NCBI GenBank assembly: GCA_004011965.1
Contig: RYZV01000001.1
Span: forward strand, 28,701 to 92,700
DNA length: 64,000 nt
Source of the DNA: Mycoplasma sp. ATU-Cv-703
Lineage (GTDB): Bacteria; Bacillota_I; Bacilli_A; Mycoplasmatales; Metamycoplasmataceae
Direction: 5' to 3'
Shown here piece by piece: positions 33,669 through 47,000 of this stretch (positions are counted from its first letter, which is position 1; every line of letters begins with the position of its first letter). A model generated the notes under the pieces. The model was not told the origin of the DNA and made no database searches. It saw nothing but the letters and a program-made list of their open reading frames with translations. The position numbers were made by a program, and so were the translations under genes.

Positions 33669-33821
33669 AATTAGTTGGAAAAGTTCCGGGCAGTTTCACA
33701 CGCAACTTGAGGAATTGCTATTTAGCTTCAATTCCAGATTTTTAGGAGTGCCATTGCTACACAATTTCGTCCATAAATTGCAAAGTTTTCGCATTTTCTA
33801 GCGGATTTTTTCAAATAATGA

Positions 33822-36800
33822 CTAAATAGGTGGAGTCAGTTTGTAGTACAGCACTCAAATGTATCTACTTCTGATTAAATTTGGTTTTTGAGTTGAATTG
33901 ACATACAAGAGAGTTTCGGGTTGTAAATTCGTCCAAAGGTAAGTGTTGTAAACAAGCCAAGGTCGGAAATAAATGGCAGCGTTATATTTTTTGTCGTTGT
34001 AACCTATCTTATGGTTAAACGTGGTTTCGTAGATTTTCTCAAACACGATCGTTATCCCAAGTTCATCTAAGTACTTTTTAAATTCAATCGTGTGCTGTTT
34101 AAATTTACCCGGAATGCGGGTGTAGCGTTGGGAAACAAAAATGTCTTCTATGCGGTAGCCATTCAACCCACCCGGATTGTAAAAGCCTGCAGAAAAGCCT
34201 GTAAAATACGGCCAAGAGAAAACCACAGAACGGTTAGCCTGGTTATCAAATAATTGCTCTTTAGCTTTAAGGTTAGCATCTAAGGGCGTGGATGTGTCAT
34301 GCACTGGATCGGAAGAGCCAAAAACTGGTAACTTAACTTCCATTACGTAATGTCCATCGAAACTTCTAAGAATTTTGGTCCCTAAATCGCTTTGCATCTT
34401 TGGCGTAAAAAGTTTAGTTTCTAAGTTTTTCCTTTGATTCACAACATCTATCATGAAACCATGCATGTCATCTTGAACACGAAATTTAAAAATGCCGTTG
34501 ATCGGTTGAAGTCTTAAACTCTCGTTCACGAGCGCACTGGCATTAGTCAAAGGATTATCAGTTCAGCGAGCCGGTGAATCACCTTTTACGGGTGAAATTG
34601 TCCGGTAAATAACTGCGGCTTCAAAAATCATGTAGTAAGGGTAGCCATTTTTTGAACTATCAATTCTAATGAATTTGAAATAAGGCTCAGCCTGGTCAAA
34701 GAGCGTTCTTAAATTAGGACCGACGTTCTCAAAAGTATCTTTTCAAAGCGCGGGAATTTTTTTTCAACTAACGTAGTATCTTTGACTGTCAATTGCCTTG
34801 AGTCATTTTTGCACGTCAGAAGGTTTTTCGTAATTAATTGGCACCTTCAAGTCAAATCTTCTGTCAAATTCCGGGAACTTCTCAGCCTGGGACAATAACT
34901 TTTCTAATTTTTTCTTCTTGGCTTTGTGAATCGGATTGTTTGTTAAATCAGATGGAAACTCAGGTAAGGAGTCGGATCCGTAAATCTGTTGCAAAATTCC
35001 TCGAAAGTGGCTCTTGTCAACGTCTACTTGCAAGTCAGACGTAAAGTATTCCTGTGAATTAATTCATTGTTCAAAAGCTCCAGCGATGCTCTCCTTTGAA
35101 TCAAATCCGGTCAACGTTCTGACAAAACTTCTCTTGTATCGGTAAAAATCATTTGCGTAGACTTTTTGGTTGAAATCGTCGTACTCTCTTCCCTTGAGAC
35201 CGATCACAAACACAAATTCACCCTCGGTTGGGTATGAATCTAAGAAAAATCAACTTTCTTCCACGTGAGCATTGGTGTAAAGAGTCGCTTTGATCTCCAG
35301 AGTATATTCGTCATCAAACGTAAAAGTTGGGAATTTTTTGGCTAGACCGGTAATTTCCATAAACGACTTGGCTTTCGTGCTATCAAAGGTAAGGTCCCGG
35401 AGAACCGAATCTATCCCCGTGTACTTAACTAGTGAACCGATTAGACCTTGCGAATCAGTCGCTATTTGGGCTGGAATTTGTTTTCTTCACTTGATAACAT
35501 GTTCAAAGAAGTAATCTTCAAAACTTGGGAAGCCGCTGATAACAATTGTACGATCTGCAATGACCTGCTGATCTACCAAGCGGATAAGGGGAGCGACTAG
35601 GATGCTGCCGTGAAAATTGGTTCCATTGGGAATTTCTACCAATTCAAAAAAGAGTTGACAATCAGGATCTAGTTTGGTTAAAATCTGTTCCAAAAATGAC
35701 GTCTTGTTGACTAATTCTAATTGGTGTAAAGAAAGCTCTTCAGCTAGAGGGCGGACGGAGTACTCACCACTGATTCACCAATTTGATTTACCGGTTTTGT
35801 CGTAACTTAGTAATTCGCTTATTTGATCTTCAGAAAGACTGCTGAGCCTTACATCGTAGTAAAAGTCTTGAAAAATTAGGTTAATCGTAGTCAACATTTT
35901 TTCTTTAGCAGCGGCGCGCTTAGAGTCGTTTCAATAGTTTTCAATCGTGATTTTCTTTTCTTGACTGTGAGAACCACTTTTGACGGCAAGCATGACAGTT
36001 ACTACGCCGCTAGTGTCATCAACTTCCAAAACGTTCCAACTAACGGCCGCGTTATTTAATCTTGCATCGTCAATACGATCAATTCCAAGTTGGTCATAAC
36101 TGTATTTTGTGCCTACTTCAAAATCAGTGACTAACTTTTTGGTGAAAGCGGTTGTCATTTTGCTGGGCAATTTTGCGACTATATCCGCAACATCTTTTTG
36201 GTCAAGACTCTCAAAACCATTAAACTTGAAGACAAATGTGTGACTTACTTGACCATAACTAACTAGCAAACTAAACACTATTGATTCACGGTCGGTTAAC
36301 TCTTTAATCAGCACTCATTGCAACTTTACGCCGTAAAGACGCGGGGGCAAAGTAACTCCAAACTCGGAAGATCTGTGTTCAATGTCTTCGGCGGTTATTT
36401 TTCAAGGATCACGCCCATGGTAGTATGAACCTGGTTCGATCTTAAACGTGTGACTATCGCTGTTGTCACCCATGCCGTTTTTTTCACGGATAAATTTAAG
36501 AGTTTTGGCGACCTTGTTTTGGTCGTGCTCTTGTCTTGTCATGAAACCGCCCATGACATAATTACGTCTCAAGTGTAAGTTTTCTATTTGAATGTGGATG
36601 TTAATTTTTATCCATCCCTCTTTATCGTTATAGTCAACCTTGTACATATCAAGCTCAGCGTGATGAAGTTCTTCGTCAGTTGGTTTTTTGAGATTAAAAG
36701 TGTCAAATAAAATTAACGATCCTACTCTAGACAAATCACTTGGTAACACATGGGCTATATTTGCTTGAGATAAACGATTGACCACTACCTCGTAAACTTC

Positions 36801-38705
36801 TTCTAAAATCCTTCCATTCTCTGGATCAACACTTTTAAAACCAAAAACGGTTAACTCCCGGGTTAGTTTTGTTTTGCCTCTCTCAATTTTTAGGTCAACT
36901 TTTATGGTTCCTACAAGGTCATTAAACTCTTTAACCGTTAAATCGTAGGTAAGTCCAGTTCAAATGCTAGATGCTAATCCAAGCTCTTGGAAAGTAACTT
37001 TGTTGCCAACGTTTTTAAGTTCGGAGGGCAACTTGTCGCTAAAACTAGTTGGTGCTAAGTTAGCAAACTTTGTAGCGAAAATTTTTTCTAGGTACATCGA
37101 GTTAGTTTGGTAGCCCTTGATAGTGATCAGTGTATCTTCATTCCCGTGGGCTGTCAAATCTTTTACGAGCAACTTAATGGTGCCTAAATCGTCATCGGTC
37201 TCAACAATTGAAAATTCAAACTTAATGTTTTTTCTAGGTTGAACGGGCAAAGGTTGTAAACCGAGTTTTTCCAAAGTTAATTTGCCATCTAGCTCTGTCA
37301 AACTTGAAGGCAATCGGTCGTTCAAACTTGTTCGCAAACCATCAATTTGTTTGACAAGTTTGTTAAACTCGGGAGTAATTTCTAAATTTTTGTTTAAATT
37401 GTCGCCACTATCACGGTAAAAACCCTCAACCAAAACGTTTGTTTCTAACTTTGTCTTTCCAACTTTGATCTCTGCCAGCAGAGTTAGTGTGCCCTTCTGA
37501 TCGTCAGCGACTTTTGCGGTAAAGCGGATCTGCGCATTTGCAAACAGTCAACTCGGTAAAGCAGGTAGTCCTAAATTAGTTAAGCGACTTTGACTTGCTA
37601 CAAACGCTTTTTTAGCAGCCGAAGCAGGCAGTTTGTCGTACTTTGTTTTCCAAACAAAACTTTCTCGCAGGTAGTTTTTAATTTTTTGAGCGCGGGTTTG
37701 ATCTGTGCGGTCTTTGACTTTTTCAGAATTTAAAAACCCGCGGATCATAACAGTTTTGCTTTTTTGAAACACCTGGTTATCAAACTCAAAAAACATTTTG
37801 GTTTTTAACTCAATTTGGCCGGTTAAATCGCTCGTGTTAACTCCCTTTTCAAAAGCAATTTGGATTCCCTCAGGCAACTTGTCAATCTCAGGAAATTTAC
37901 CAACTCCTAGCTGGTCGTAAAAGTCGTGATCCACGATCCTTTGCATGAGCGTCGAAGGCAACTTGTTAGAATGAGTAGTTTCTGCATCTTTAAATTTCTC
38001 CAGCGCCTTCATAATTGCATCTAAGCGCTTGACCACCTTCGGGTCAACGCTTGACTTAAGACCCACTACTTTAAGCGGTAAATCTAACTGCTCTCCGCCC
38101 AAGTTAACACTTAAGATAATCTCTAACTGGCCCGCCGATTCTTCGTAACGGAGGATTTTAATTTTGTGCTCGGCTTGACGAAAGTCAAAATAGTCGTCAA
38201 TTCCTAAGTCTTTGGCGGCAAGAGATTTAATGTCGGTCAAAAAACTGGCGTCTAATTTTTTTTCTAAAGAAGTTGTTAGTTCCATCTGCGGAGGTAAACA
38301 GCCGCGTAATCTTGCAAAAAAATCAGACGGCCGGATTTTTTGAAACCCGGAAATTGTTAACCCCGTTTTTAAAATTTGACTACTTCCATCAACTTTTTTC
38401 AAACGAAGATCCGCTTGCAATTGACCAGTTAAATCATTGGTAACTTTAACTTCAAACTGGTGCTGCTCACTAAAATTTTGCGCAAGACCCATTTGAGCAG
38501 GCGAATACAAGTGACCCTTTTTAAAATCCAAAACCGCTGTGTCATTTAAAACTGTCAAATAAGATTTTTTAACTCCGGATGACTTATGCGGAGTTTGGTG
38601 GCGGTTTTGTTCTGACGATCCAAACCCAAGGGTGCAACTAACTAAAGAGGTGGCCGACAAAACGCCTAGGCCTAAAAATGTGCTGAGTAAGGTAAACTTT
38701 CTCAC
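33822..38705 (-). CDS. modular lipoprotein lp5 (twin of lp6)
   Basis: 1627-residue lipoprotein starting at GTG 38705, with AAGGA 5 nt upstream in the same leader layout as lp6. The signal peptide ends ATSLVSC (Cys24). The N-terminal module (VLDFKKGHLYSPAQMG) has three units, and I count about nine repeat units in total. The C-terminal module runs from about residue 925, with HFRGILQQIYGSDSLPEF near 1235, and the end is IWVLYYKLTPPI. It is exactly the same length as lp6 and shares long nearly identical stretches with it, so they look like a tandem duplication. Function unknown. Confidence 0.87.
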
Positions 38706-38910
38706 ATTGTTCCTTTCAGATGTAAACTAAGATTTATCTAATTAACCAAGATGATTTAATCAACTGCAAAGTTTTGCCACCAAGATTAACCCAATGCCGA
38801 AGGTCGTGTTTCAAGTAAGTGGTAGTCACTCTTCCAAGAAAACTAGTCTATCGCGGTAGGTTAATAAGATTTTTTAGATCAAACGCTCATCGCTTGATAA
38901 CGCACTTAAC

Positions 38911-41900
38911 CTACTTAGGAGGGGCTAGCAATTTGTAGTGAAATTCTCAAATGGTTTCACTTCTGATAAAAATTGGATTTTGAGCTGAGTTGACGTAGGT
39001 AACAGGTTTCTTTTCCCAACTTTTCCATAGATGGGCATTGTAAATAAGTCAAGGTCGGAAATGACTGATGGCGTTATATTTTTCGGATCTATAACTTACT
39101 GAGGTATCAAACCCGCTCGTGTAGATTTTCTCAAACATAATCGTTACACCAAGTTCATCCAGGTATTTTTTAAACTCAATTGGGTAATTTGTAAATCTAT
39201 CCGGTAAGCGAGAGTAACGTTTGGCAACAAAAATATCTTCTATGCGGTAACCAGCCAACTGACCCGGGTTATTTTTGCCTTTAAAATATGGCCAAAGGAA
39301 CAAGCCGCGGGAAAGGTTAGCTTGACGATCGAATAGCCACTCTTTAGCTCTTGAATTAACCACTGACGTTGGTTGTAGATCAACCGGTATTGTGTCAACT
39401 GTCCCGAAAGTTGGCAATTTAACTTCAATTTTGTGACGACGATCGCCTCAACTTTCAAAAATTTTGACTCCTAAATCACTTTTGGTCTTTGGAGTGAAAA
39501 GTTTGGCTTCTAAATTGCTCTTTTTGCTCACCACATCCCACATGAAATTTCTCATGTTACTTTGTGATTGAAATTTAAAAATGCCGTTGATCGGTTGAAG
39601 CAGACTATCTTGTATGAGCGTACCGGCGTAGGTCGGCGGATTATCAATTCAGCGATCCGGTAAATCGCCTTTTATGGGTGAAATTGTTCGGAAACGAATT
39701 GCGACTTTAAAAATCATGTAATCACTAAAATCACCTTTTTCAATTTTGATGAATTTAAAGTAAGGTTCGGCTTGGTCAAGAAGCACCCTTAGGTTGCGAC
39801 CCTTTCCCTCAAAAGTATATCTTCAGGCTGCGGGTATTTTCTTTCAACTAACGTAGTGTTTTTGTCTGCTAATTGCCTTGAGTCATTTTTCTACATCGGA
39901 AGGTTTTTCGTAATCAATTGCCACCATTTGATCAAGCTCTTGGTGCTCTTTGGTGGCCTGGGACAACAATTTTGCTAAACGTCTTCTCTTGACGCCGTGG
40001 ATAGGATTATTTGATAAATCAGCTGGAAACTCAGGCAAAGTCTCTGAACCGTAAATTTGTTGCAAAATTCCTCGAAAGTGGGTTTTGTCAATGTCTTGTA
40101 CCCAATCTGACCCAAAATGTCTTGGCCAATTGATTCATTCTTTAAAAGCCCCAGCGATGTTATCTTTTGACTCAAAACCGGTCAACGTTTTGCTAAAACT
40201 TCTCTTCTCCTGATTCAGTTTGTTAGCGTAAACTTTCTGGTTAAAATCGTCGTACTCTCGTCCCTTAAGACCGATCACAAACACAAATTCACCCTCGGTT
40301 GGGTATGTAGGTAGGTACATGAAATCTTCTCTAATAAGAAAATCGGCGTAAATAACTGCTTTCACCTCCAGGGTATATTTGCCATCAAACGTAAAAATTG
40401 GTAATTTTTTGCCTAGGCCGGTAATTTCCATGAACGACTTGACTTTCATGCTATCAGCTTTGAGACTCCAGATCCTATCTTCTATGTCCACATACTTAAC
40501 TAGTGAACCGATTAGGCCTTGCGAATCGGTTGCGATTTTAGCCGGGATTTGCTGTTTTCAATTGAGAACTTGAGTCTGGAAGTAACCTTCAAAATTTTGG
40601 AAACCGCTAATAATAATTGAGTGCTGTTCCCTAACTTCCTGGTCTACCAGGCGGATGACGGGTCTAACTCTGATGCTGCCGTGAAAATCAATTCCGCTGG
40701 GGATTTCCACCAATTCAAAAAAGATCTGACAATCAGGATCAATTTTTTCTAAAGCTTGTTTTAGAGCCGGCATCTTAGTCGCCAGTTCTAATTCCTGCCA
40801 GGAAATTTTTTGCCCCACAGCGTACTTTGGATGGTCACCGTTAATTCACCAATTTGATCGATTCGTTTTATCGTAGCTTAGTAATCCGCTTGTTTGCTGA
40901 GCAGAAAGACCACTTATCTCTTTATCATGGTAAAACTCTTGGAAAATCTCGTCAATTTGACCCGAAATTTTGTCTCTAGCAACTCGACGTCTAATGTCAT
41001 CTCAATAGTTTTCAATTGTAATCTTCTTTTCTTTGCTGTAGTTTCCGCTGACAATCTTAAACAAGACGATGACTTTGCCCTTGCGGTCGTCTGTTTCTAA
41101 GACTGTCAAACTAATGTCAGAGTAATCAATTCTTCGGTCATCAAAGGCATCAATTCCCAATTGATAGTTTCTATATCTTTGACCGACTACATAGTCAGTA
41201 ACTCTTTTTTTCGCCAAAAATGTAATCATTTGGCTCGGCAATTTTGCCACAATATCGTTAACGGTTTCAATGGTTAATTTTTCAAAACCATGGATGTGGA
41301 AAGTTAACGTATGTCTTGCTTTGCGGAAACTAACTAACAATTGGAACACCAACGTATTGCGAGTAGTTAGCGAACTAACTACTGACCAATGCAAATCTAC
41401 GCCGTAAAGATTAGAGGGAATTTCGATGCCAAAACCTCTGTAGTCGCGAGCGATGTCTTCAGCGGTAATTTTTGAAGTGTCCCAACCGTGGTAATGAGTA
41501 AAGGGTCGAATTTTAAGCGTGAAATTGTCGGTGGTTAAGTCCCCGCCGTTTCTTTCACGAATTTTTTGCACAACTTCGGTTACTTTTTCCTCGTCAAACT
41601 GCTGCGCGGTCACGAATCCGCTCATTAGGTAATCTCTTCGTAAGTAAAAGCCATCCTTCTCAATCTCTATGTGCCACTTGATTAAACCTTTTTCGTCGTC
41701 AAGTTCTGTCGCATGCAAGTCGTACTTAGTTCCTTTGAGTTGTTCCTTAGATAGGTCGGGCAAACCCAGTCACGCCAAAGACACCGTTTCGTATGAAGTA
41801 ATAAGACTAGTTGGCATTAAATCTCTTCTGACCTTGTCTAAGCGCTCAGTGATTAATTTGTAAACATCTTCTAGGGTGCTAGCAATTGCTGGATCAATGC

Positions 41901-43794
41901 TTCTAAAACCAAGAATTGTTAATGGACCTCTAGCACTGGCCTTCCCACGGGCGATTTCTAGGTTGACCGTGACACTTCCTGCCACATCGTTTGCTTGATT
42001 AACCGTTAAATTTAACCTAGGTGCTTGACTTTCGTCCCACCCAGGTAGAGTGATTCCCAAATCTTCAAAAGTAGTCTGCTCGTTGACATTTACGATTTCC
42101 GAAGGCAATTTTTCGGTAAAAATGGTCCGCGGTAATTGATGGGATAATTTGGTGACAATTTTTACTAAGTACGATGAATTGGTTTCAAACCCTCGCAAAT
42201 TGATGACAAGTGATTCTCTTTCGCCGCTTTGTCAAGTGCTAACAAGAAGTTTTACTAGTCCTAGATCGTCATCGGTCTCGACAATTGACAATTCAAAATT
42301 AGCGTCTTGTCTGCGTTTGCTGCTCAAGGGTTGGAATCCAAGCTTTGCAAAAGTCAACTTGCCCTTTAGTCCTCTAAGACGAGAGGGCAACGTATCCTTG
42401 AGACTTGTCTTTGCGTTACTAATTTGATCTAAAAATTCCTTGAGATCACGAGGGATTTTTGAATCCTTTACCAAGCGATTTGGGCCATCAAAGTAAAACC
42501 CCTCAACCAAAACGCTTGTCTCTAACCTCACTTTACCGACTTTAATCTCAACTAAAAGTGTTAGTGTACCTCTTAGGTCATCAGCAGCTTGAGCGGTGAA
42601 ACTAATTTGCGCCTGATCAAATAATCAACTCGGCAAAGCCGGCAACCCTAAGTTAGTTAGCCCTCCTCCACTCGCCACAAAAGCCTTTTTAGCGGCTGAA
42701 GCCGGAAGTTTGTCGTACTTGGTTTTTCAGACGGTTTTTTTGACAAGGTGGTCTTTAATTTTTTGAGCGTGAGTTTGATGCTGATGGTTTTGATGTTCGT
42801 GGTTTTCATGTCGATCTGAAGTTAAAAACCCGCTAATCATAACCGTTTTACTTCTTGCGTACTCAAAGTTTTTGTGTTTGAAAAGCATCGTAATTTTTAG
42901 CTCAATTTGACCGGTTAAATCACTAGTATTAAGACCTTTTTCAAAGGTGATTTTCGTATCTTCGGATAACTGGTCAAACTTAGGCAAGGGTCCAACACCC
43001 AAGTGATCATAAAAGTCAACATCCCCGATTCTTTGCATGAGCACGGAAGGCAGCTTATTAGACCGGGTAGTTTCTGAATCTTCAAATTGGCTAAGCGCCT
43101 TAAGAACTTGGTTTAGACGCGCGCTAACTTCGGGGTCAACATCAGACTTAAAACCAACTACATCAAACTGTAAATAAGTCGTCTCTCCGCCCAGAGAAAC
43201 GGTGAGAACAACTGCCAATTTCCCCGCAGCTTGGTCATAACTGAGCACCTCCGCTTTGTGCTGGGCTTGACGAAAATCAAAGTGGTGATCGATGCCCAAA
43301 TCTTTCGCTGTTAGAGAATTAACATTTTCAAAGAAATTCGTTTCTAACTTAGTTTTTAAAGAGGTTTCTATCTCTTTTTCTGAAGCCACTGCGCTGCGTA
43401 ATTTGGCAAAAAACTCAGTCGGTTTAACTTTTTTAAACCCCGAAATTATCAGTTCCTTTTCTAAAATTTGACTACTACCATCAGACTTTTTGACACGAAG
43501 ATTTGTTTGTAGTTGACCAGCCAAATCATCGGCAGTTATAACTTCAAACTGGTGCTCCTTAGTAAAATGGTTTTCAAGACCGACTTGCGCGGGTGAATAA
43601 AAACGCCCTTCTTTAAAATTCAGAACTGGCTTGTTAGTAAAAATAGTCGAGTAGGATTGTTGGCGCGCAGCAGATTTATGTGTTTTGTTTTTGCGCTCCT
43701 TAACTGGTTCAGATTCAAATATGCAACTCGCTAGAGAAGCTACGGGCAAAAGACCTAGGCCAAGGTAGGCACTAGTTAAAGCAAATTTTTTCAT
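38911..43794 (-). CDS. modular lipoprotein lp6 (twin of lp5)
   Basis: 1627-residue lipoprotein from ATG 43794 (AAGGA 5 nt upstream) to TAG 38911. The signal peptide ends VASLASC (Cys24). The N-terminal module is VLNFKEGRFYSPAQVG, with about nine repeat units. A histidine-rich spacer (repeated HxH within NHEHQNHQHQTHAQ, at about residues 335-350) lies between units and is absent from lp5. The C-terminal module runs from about residue 930, with HFRGILQQIYGSETLPEF near 1241 and the end WEFHYKLLAPPK. No clear terminator follows. Function unknown. Confidence 0.87.
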
Positions 43795-43823
43795 TTTCTT
43801 CCTTTCAGATGTACACTAGTTTA

Positions 43824-43829
43824 ATTCTA
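43824..43829 (-). promoter_or_regulatory. -10-like box of lp6
   Basis: TAGAAT about 30 nt upstream of ATG 43794. It is weaker than the TATAAT boxes of other members, and the corresponding lp5 region is less clear still. Confidence 0.35.
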
Positions 43830-43980
43830 CTCCTGCTCTAAACGGGTTTAGCAAAGCGTTAAGGTAAAATAACGCTCACCTAGTTGTTGGCGCTTGCTTC
43901 ACAAAATTTTTTAAAAGTTTAGTTTTCGAGCCCTAATAACTTTCCCATGTTGCCAAAACTCGTCAATTTTAAATTTTTCC

Positions 43981-44014
43981 AAAAAAACTCGCCCAACTTC
44001 AAAGTTGGGCGAGT
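43981..44014 (-). terminator. strong rho-independent terminator of lp7
   Basis: Perfect 13-bp stem ACTCGCCCAACTT / AAGTTGGGCGAGT with a minimal loop, followed on the minus strand by seven T residues. It starts 17 nt after the lp7 TAA stop. This is the clearest terminator in the array. Confidence 0.92.
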
Positions 44015-44030
44015 CAACAAGTCTTGGCGT

Positions 44031-47000
44031 TTAATTTCTAACTAGTTTGTAGAGAAGTTCCCAAGTTACATCGCTTTTAACAAGAATTGGTCGGTTGGCG
44101 GAGTTGATGTAAGTATCTGGTATGTGCCGGTAAGCGAGTCAAGAGTGGGCGTTATAAAGTAGTCAAGGGCGCACCTTAATAACCGCATTGTAGTCGTGAT
44201 GGTTGTAGTCAAGTTCGTGAGTAAATCAATGGTAGGCGGTTTTTTCAAACACAATTGTGATGCCAAGTTCACCAAGGTATTTCGTGAAGTTGATTTCGTG
44301 TTCTTTGTATTTGGTTGGATAATGAGAATAACGCTTGGAAACTAGAAGATTTTCTAAGGCGTGAGAAACTAAAAAGCCTGGAGCTCCTTCGCCGTGCTGG
44401 AAGCTAGGTCAAACTAGGTGACCTAGTTGGCGAAGAGCTTGCTCATCTCAAAGCAGTTTCTTCGCTCTCAAGTCTCTTTCCCATTTTGGTTCGTTGTCAA
44501 AATTTCTGATTTTCCCGTCTTCGTAAGTGGCTCCAAAAACCGGCAATTTAACTTCAATTCTGTAATTCTTTTCAGTGGTGTTGTGTTTCAATACTTTTAC
44601 ACCTAAATCGTTTTCCAATTTTTGGTTAAACAATTTGCTTTTGACAGCATCTAACTTAACTACGTTTTGCATAAACTCTCTCAAGTTGCTTGGCACACGC
44701 AAGTGGAAGTAATGGGATTTGACTTCGGTAAGCAGACTGTTAAAACTAGTTTGATTTCAAGAGTTGAAAGGTAAAGGATTCTGGTCTCATGTGGAAGGCA
44801 AGTCACCTTTTTTGGGCGAAATTGTTCGATAATTTACACCCGTCTCAAAAACCATGATAGTTTTTCCTTCTCCATCATCAATCACTTGTCTAAACTTAAA
44901 ATAAGGGATAACTTGATCAACTAATGGTCGCAAACTAGCATCAAAAGCTTTGTCTCAGGCGATTGGTATTTTGCTATAAATTTTAGAATCACGGTTAAGT
45001 TGCTTGTCAATAGCGGCCAATCACTTCTTGACGCTGGCAGCATCATAATAGTCAACCTTAACCATTTTTTTTCTGTGATCGTTATGTTGTTTTTCTGCCT
45101 TATCAAGCAAATACTTCAGCATTTTTGCCTTATCCTCGTAAATTGACGATGAAGCAAAATTGTACGCAAACTCAGGAAGTGCACTTCCGCCGTAAATTCC
45201 TTTTAAAACACCCATAAAGTGGGTATTATCAATATCGTTTGTTGATACATCAAATGGATTGTCGCGGTTATACTTCCTGACCCATGACTCATATGCCTTA
45301 TTCACGCTATCAATCGAGTCAAAGCCGGTCAGCGTTTTGACAAAACTTCTCTTATTTTGATGCAGTTTGTTATCGTAAACTCTTTGGTTGAAATAATCGT
45401 AATTCTGTCCCTTAAGACCGATCACAAACACAAACTCACCCTCGGACGGCTGTACATTAAAGTATTGTTTTGTAACAATTGAGTCCGTGTAGAAAACTGC
45501 CTTCACTTCCAGGGTATATTTGCCATCAAACGTAAAAACTGGTAATTTTTTGTCTAGACCGGTAATTTCCATGAATGACTTGGCTCTAATGTTATCGCCC
45601 TTGAGTCCAAAAATCTTATATTGTATATCCGCGTATTCAACTAGCGACGCAATTAGACCTTGCGATTCGGTTGCGATTTTAGCGGGAATTTTTCCCTTTC
45701 AATTGTTAACTTGAGCATGGAAATAATCTTCAAAACTTCGTAATCCGCCGATCACAATTGCTCTTGAAAAAATTTCTAAGTCAACGTACCGCACGACTGC
45801 CCGCACCCTGATGCTGCCTTGAAAATTGGCGCTTTCAGGGCGCTCGACAATTTCAAACGAAAACTTATAGTTGGGATCCATTCGACGGATTTGTTCCGCA
45901 AGCAATTGGTGTTTCTTAACAAGTTTTAATTCGTCTAATGAAAACTCCTTACCTTGGGACCAACGTGGGTTGTCACCGATGAACAGACTACCGTGATTGA
46001 CTTTATCGTAAACAAGCAGTTCGTTAACTTGTTGCTCCGAAAGGTCACCAATCTTTTTATCTCGGTAAAAATCTTTGAAAACATTGTAGAAGTTTGCCAC
46101 TTTTATCCGAGTTTTTTCGCGCTTAGCTTCGTTCCAGTAACCCTCAATGAAAATTGTCTTGCTCTTTTTAAAATCGGTGGAATCGGTTCAAAGTGTCGCT
46201 TTTATTTCAAGTGTACCTTTTTGGTCGTCTAACTTGAGAACGACTAATTTGAATTTAAGTATCTCGTCTAACACATCAGGGAAGTTAACTCCCAATTGAG
46301 CAAAAGTGTATTGTTGGTTGACCTTAAAATCACGAACGGATTTTTCGCTTAATTTAGTTGTCAAGCGGAATGGCAACTCTTGCAACTTAGTTTCAATCAA
46401 CTTTTCAATGTACGGTTTAAAACCTTCAATCCTGAAAATAACTCTCTGCGTGATTTCACCTCGCGACACTTCCAAAGTCACGATTACCTTTTTGTTAGCC
46501 TCTTTGGTTAGAAGTTCTAGAGATCACTCTACTTCAAAATCATTTGAGATTATAGGCAGGAGGATTTTCCAAGCAAGCGGATTTTTCTTGATTTCATCAA
46601 TGGTAATTTTTGAAACATCACGGTCGTAAACTTCGGAATTGCGGTCAACTTTGATAATGATCTCTTTGGCAGAAGAATCAAAACCGTTTTGTTTTTTAAT
46701 CTGCTCAACTAACCTATTAACTGCTTCGCGGTCCAAAGTTGACTTCTTGAGAAAACCGTCAAGCACTAAAGTGCTGGTTTTCTTTTCGCCCAGCTTGATA
46801 AGTTCTAGGCTAACCACTAGTTCACCGGCGTTGTCATCGGTTTTTTCCACCAGCATTTTGATTTTAATTCCTTTTCTCTCGCTGGAATCTAACTCTGGCA
46901 AGCCAAACTTAAGGAAGCTTAGCGATGCGCCTTTTTGACCCATTTGACTAGGCAGTAAGTTTAATCTAACTTTTTTCAGACGTTGCTTAATTAGCTCCAG

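Larger units (their letters stand above)
33488..33821 (-). other. 334-bp intergenic region between lp5 (end) and lp4 (start)
   Basis: Holds the lp4 promoter (33509-33514) with its short leader and the lp5 terminator hairpin (33641-33668). About 150 bp of 3' sequence after the lp5 stop has no recognisable feature. Confidence 0.6.

Noticed and set aside
39975-40175. 66-aa minus-strand open frame within lp6
   Set aside because: Out of frame with lp6, whose own frame encodes the conserved YGSETLPEF segment at this spot.
44066-44275. 69-aa frame near the lp7 3' end
   Set aside because: Out of frame with lp7; low-complexity Thr/Ile-rich translation with no ribosome site.
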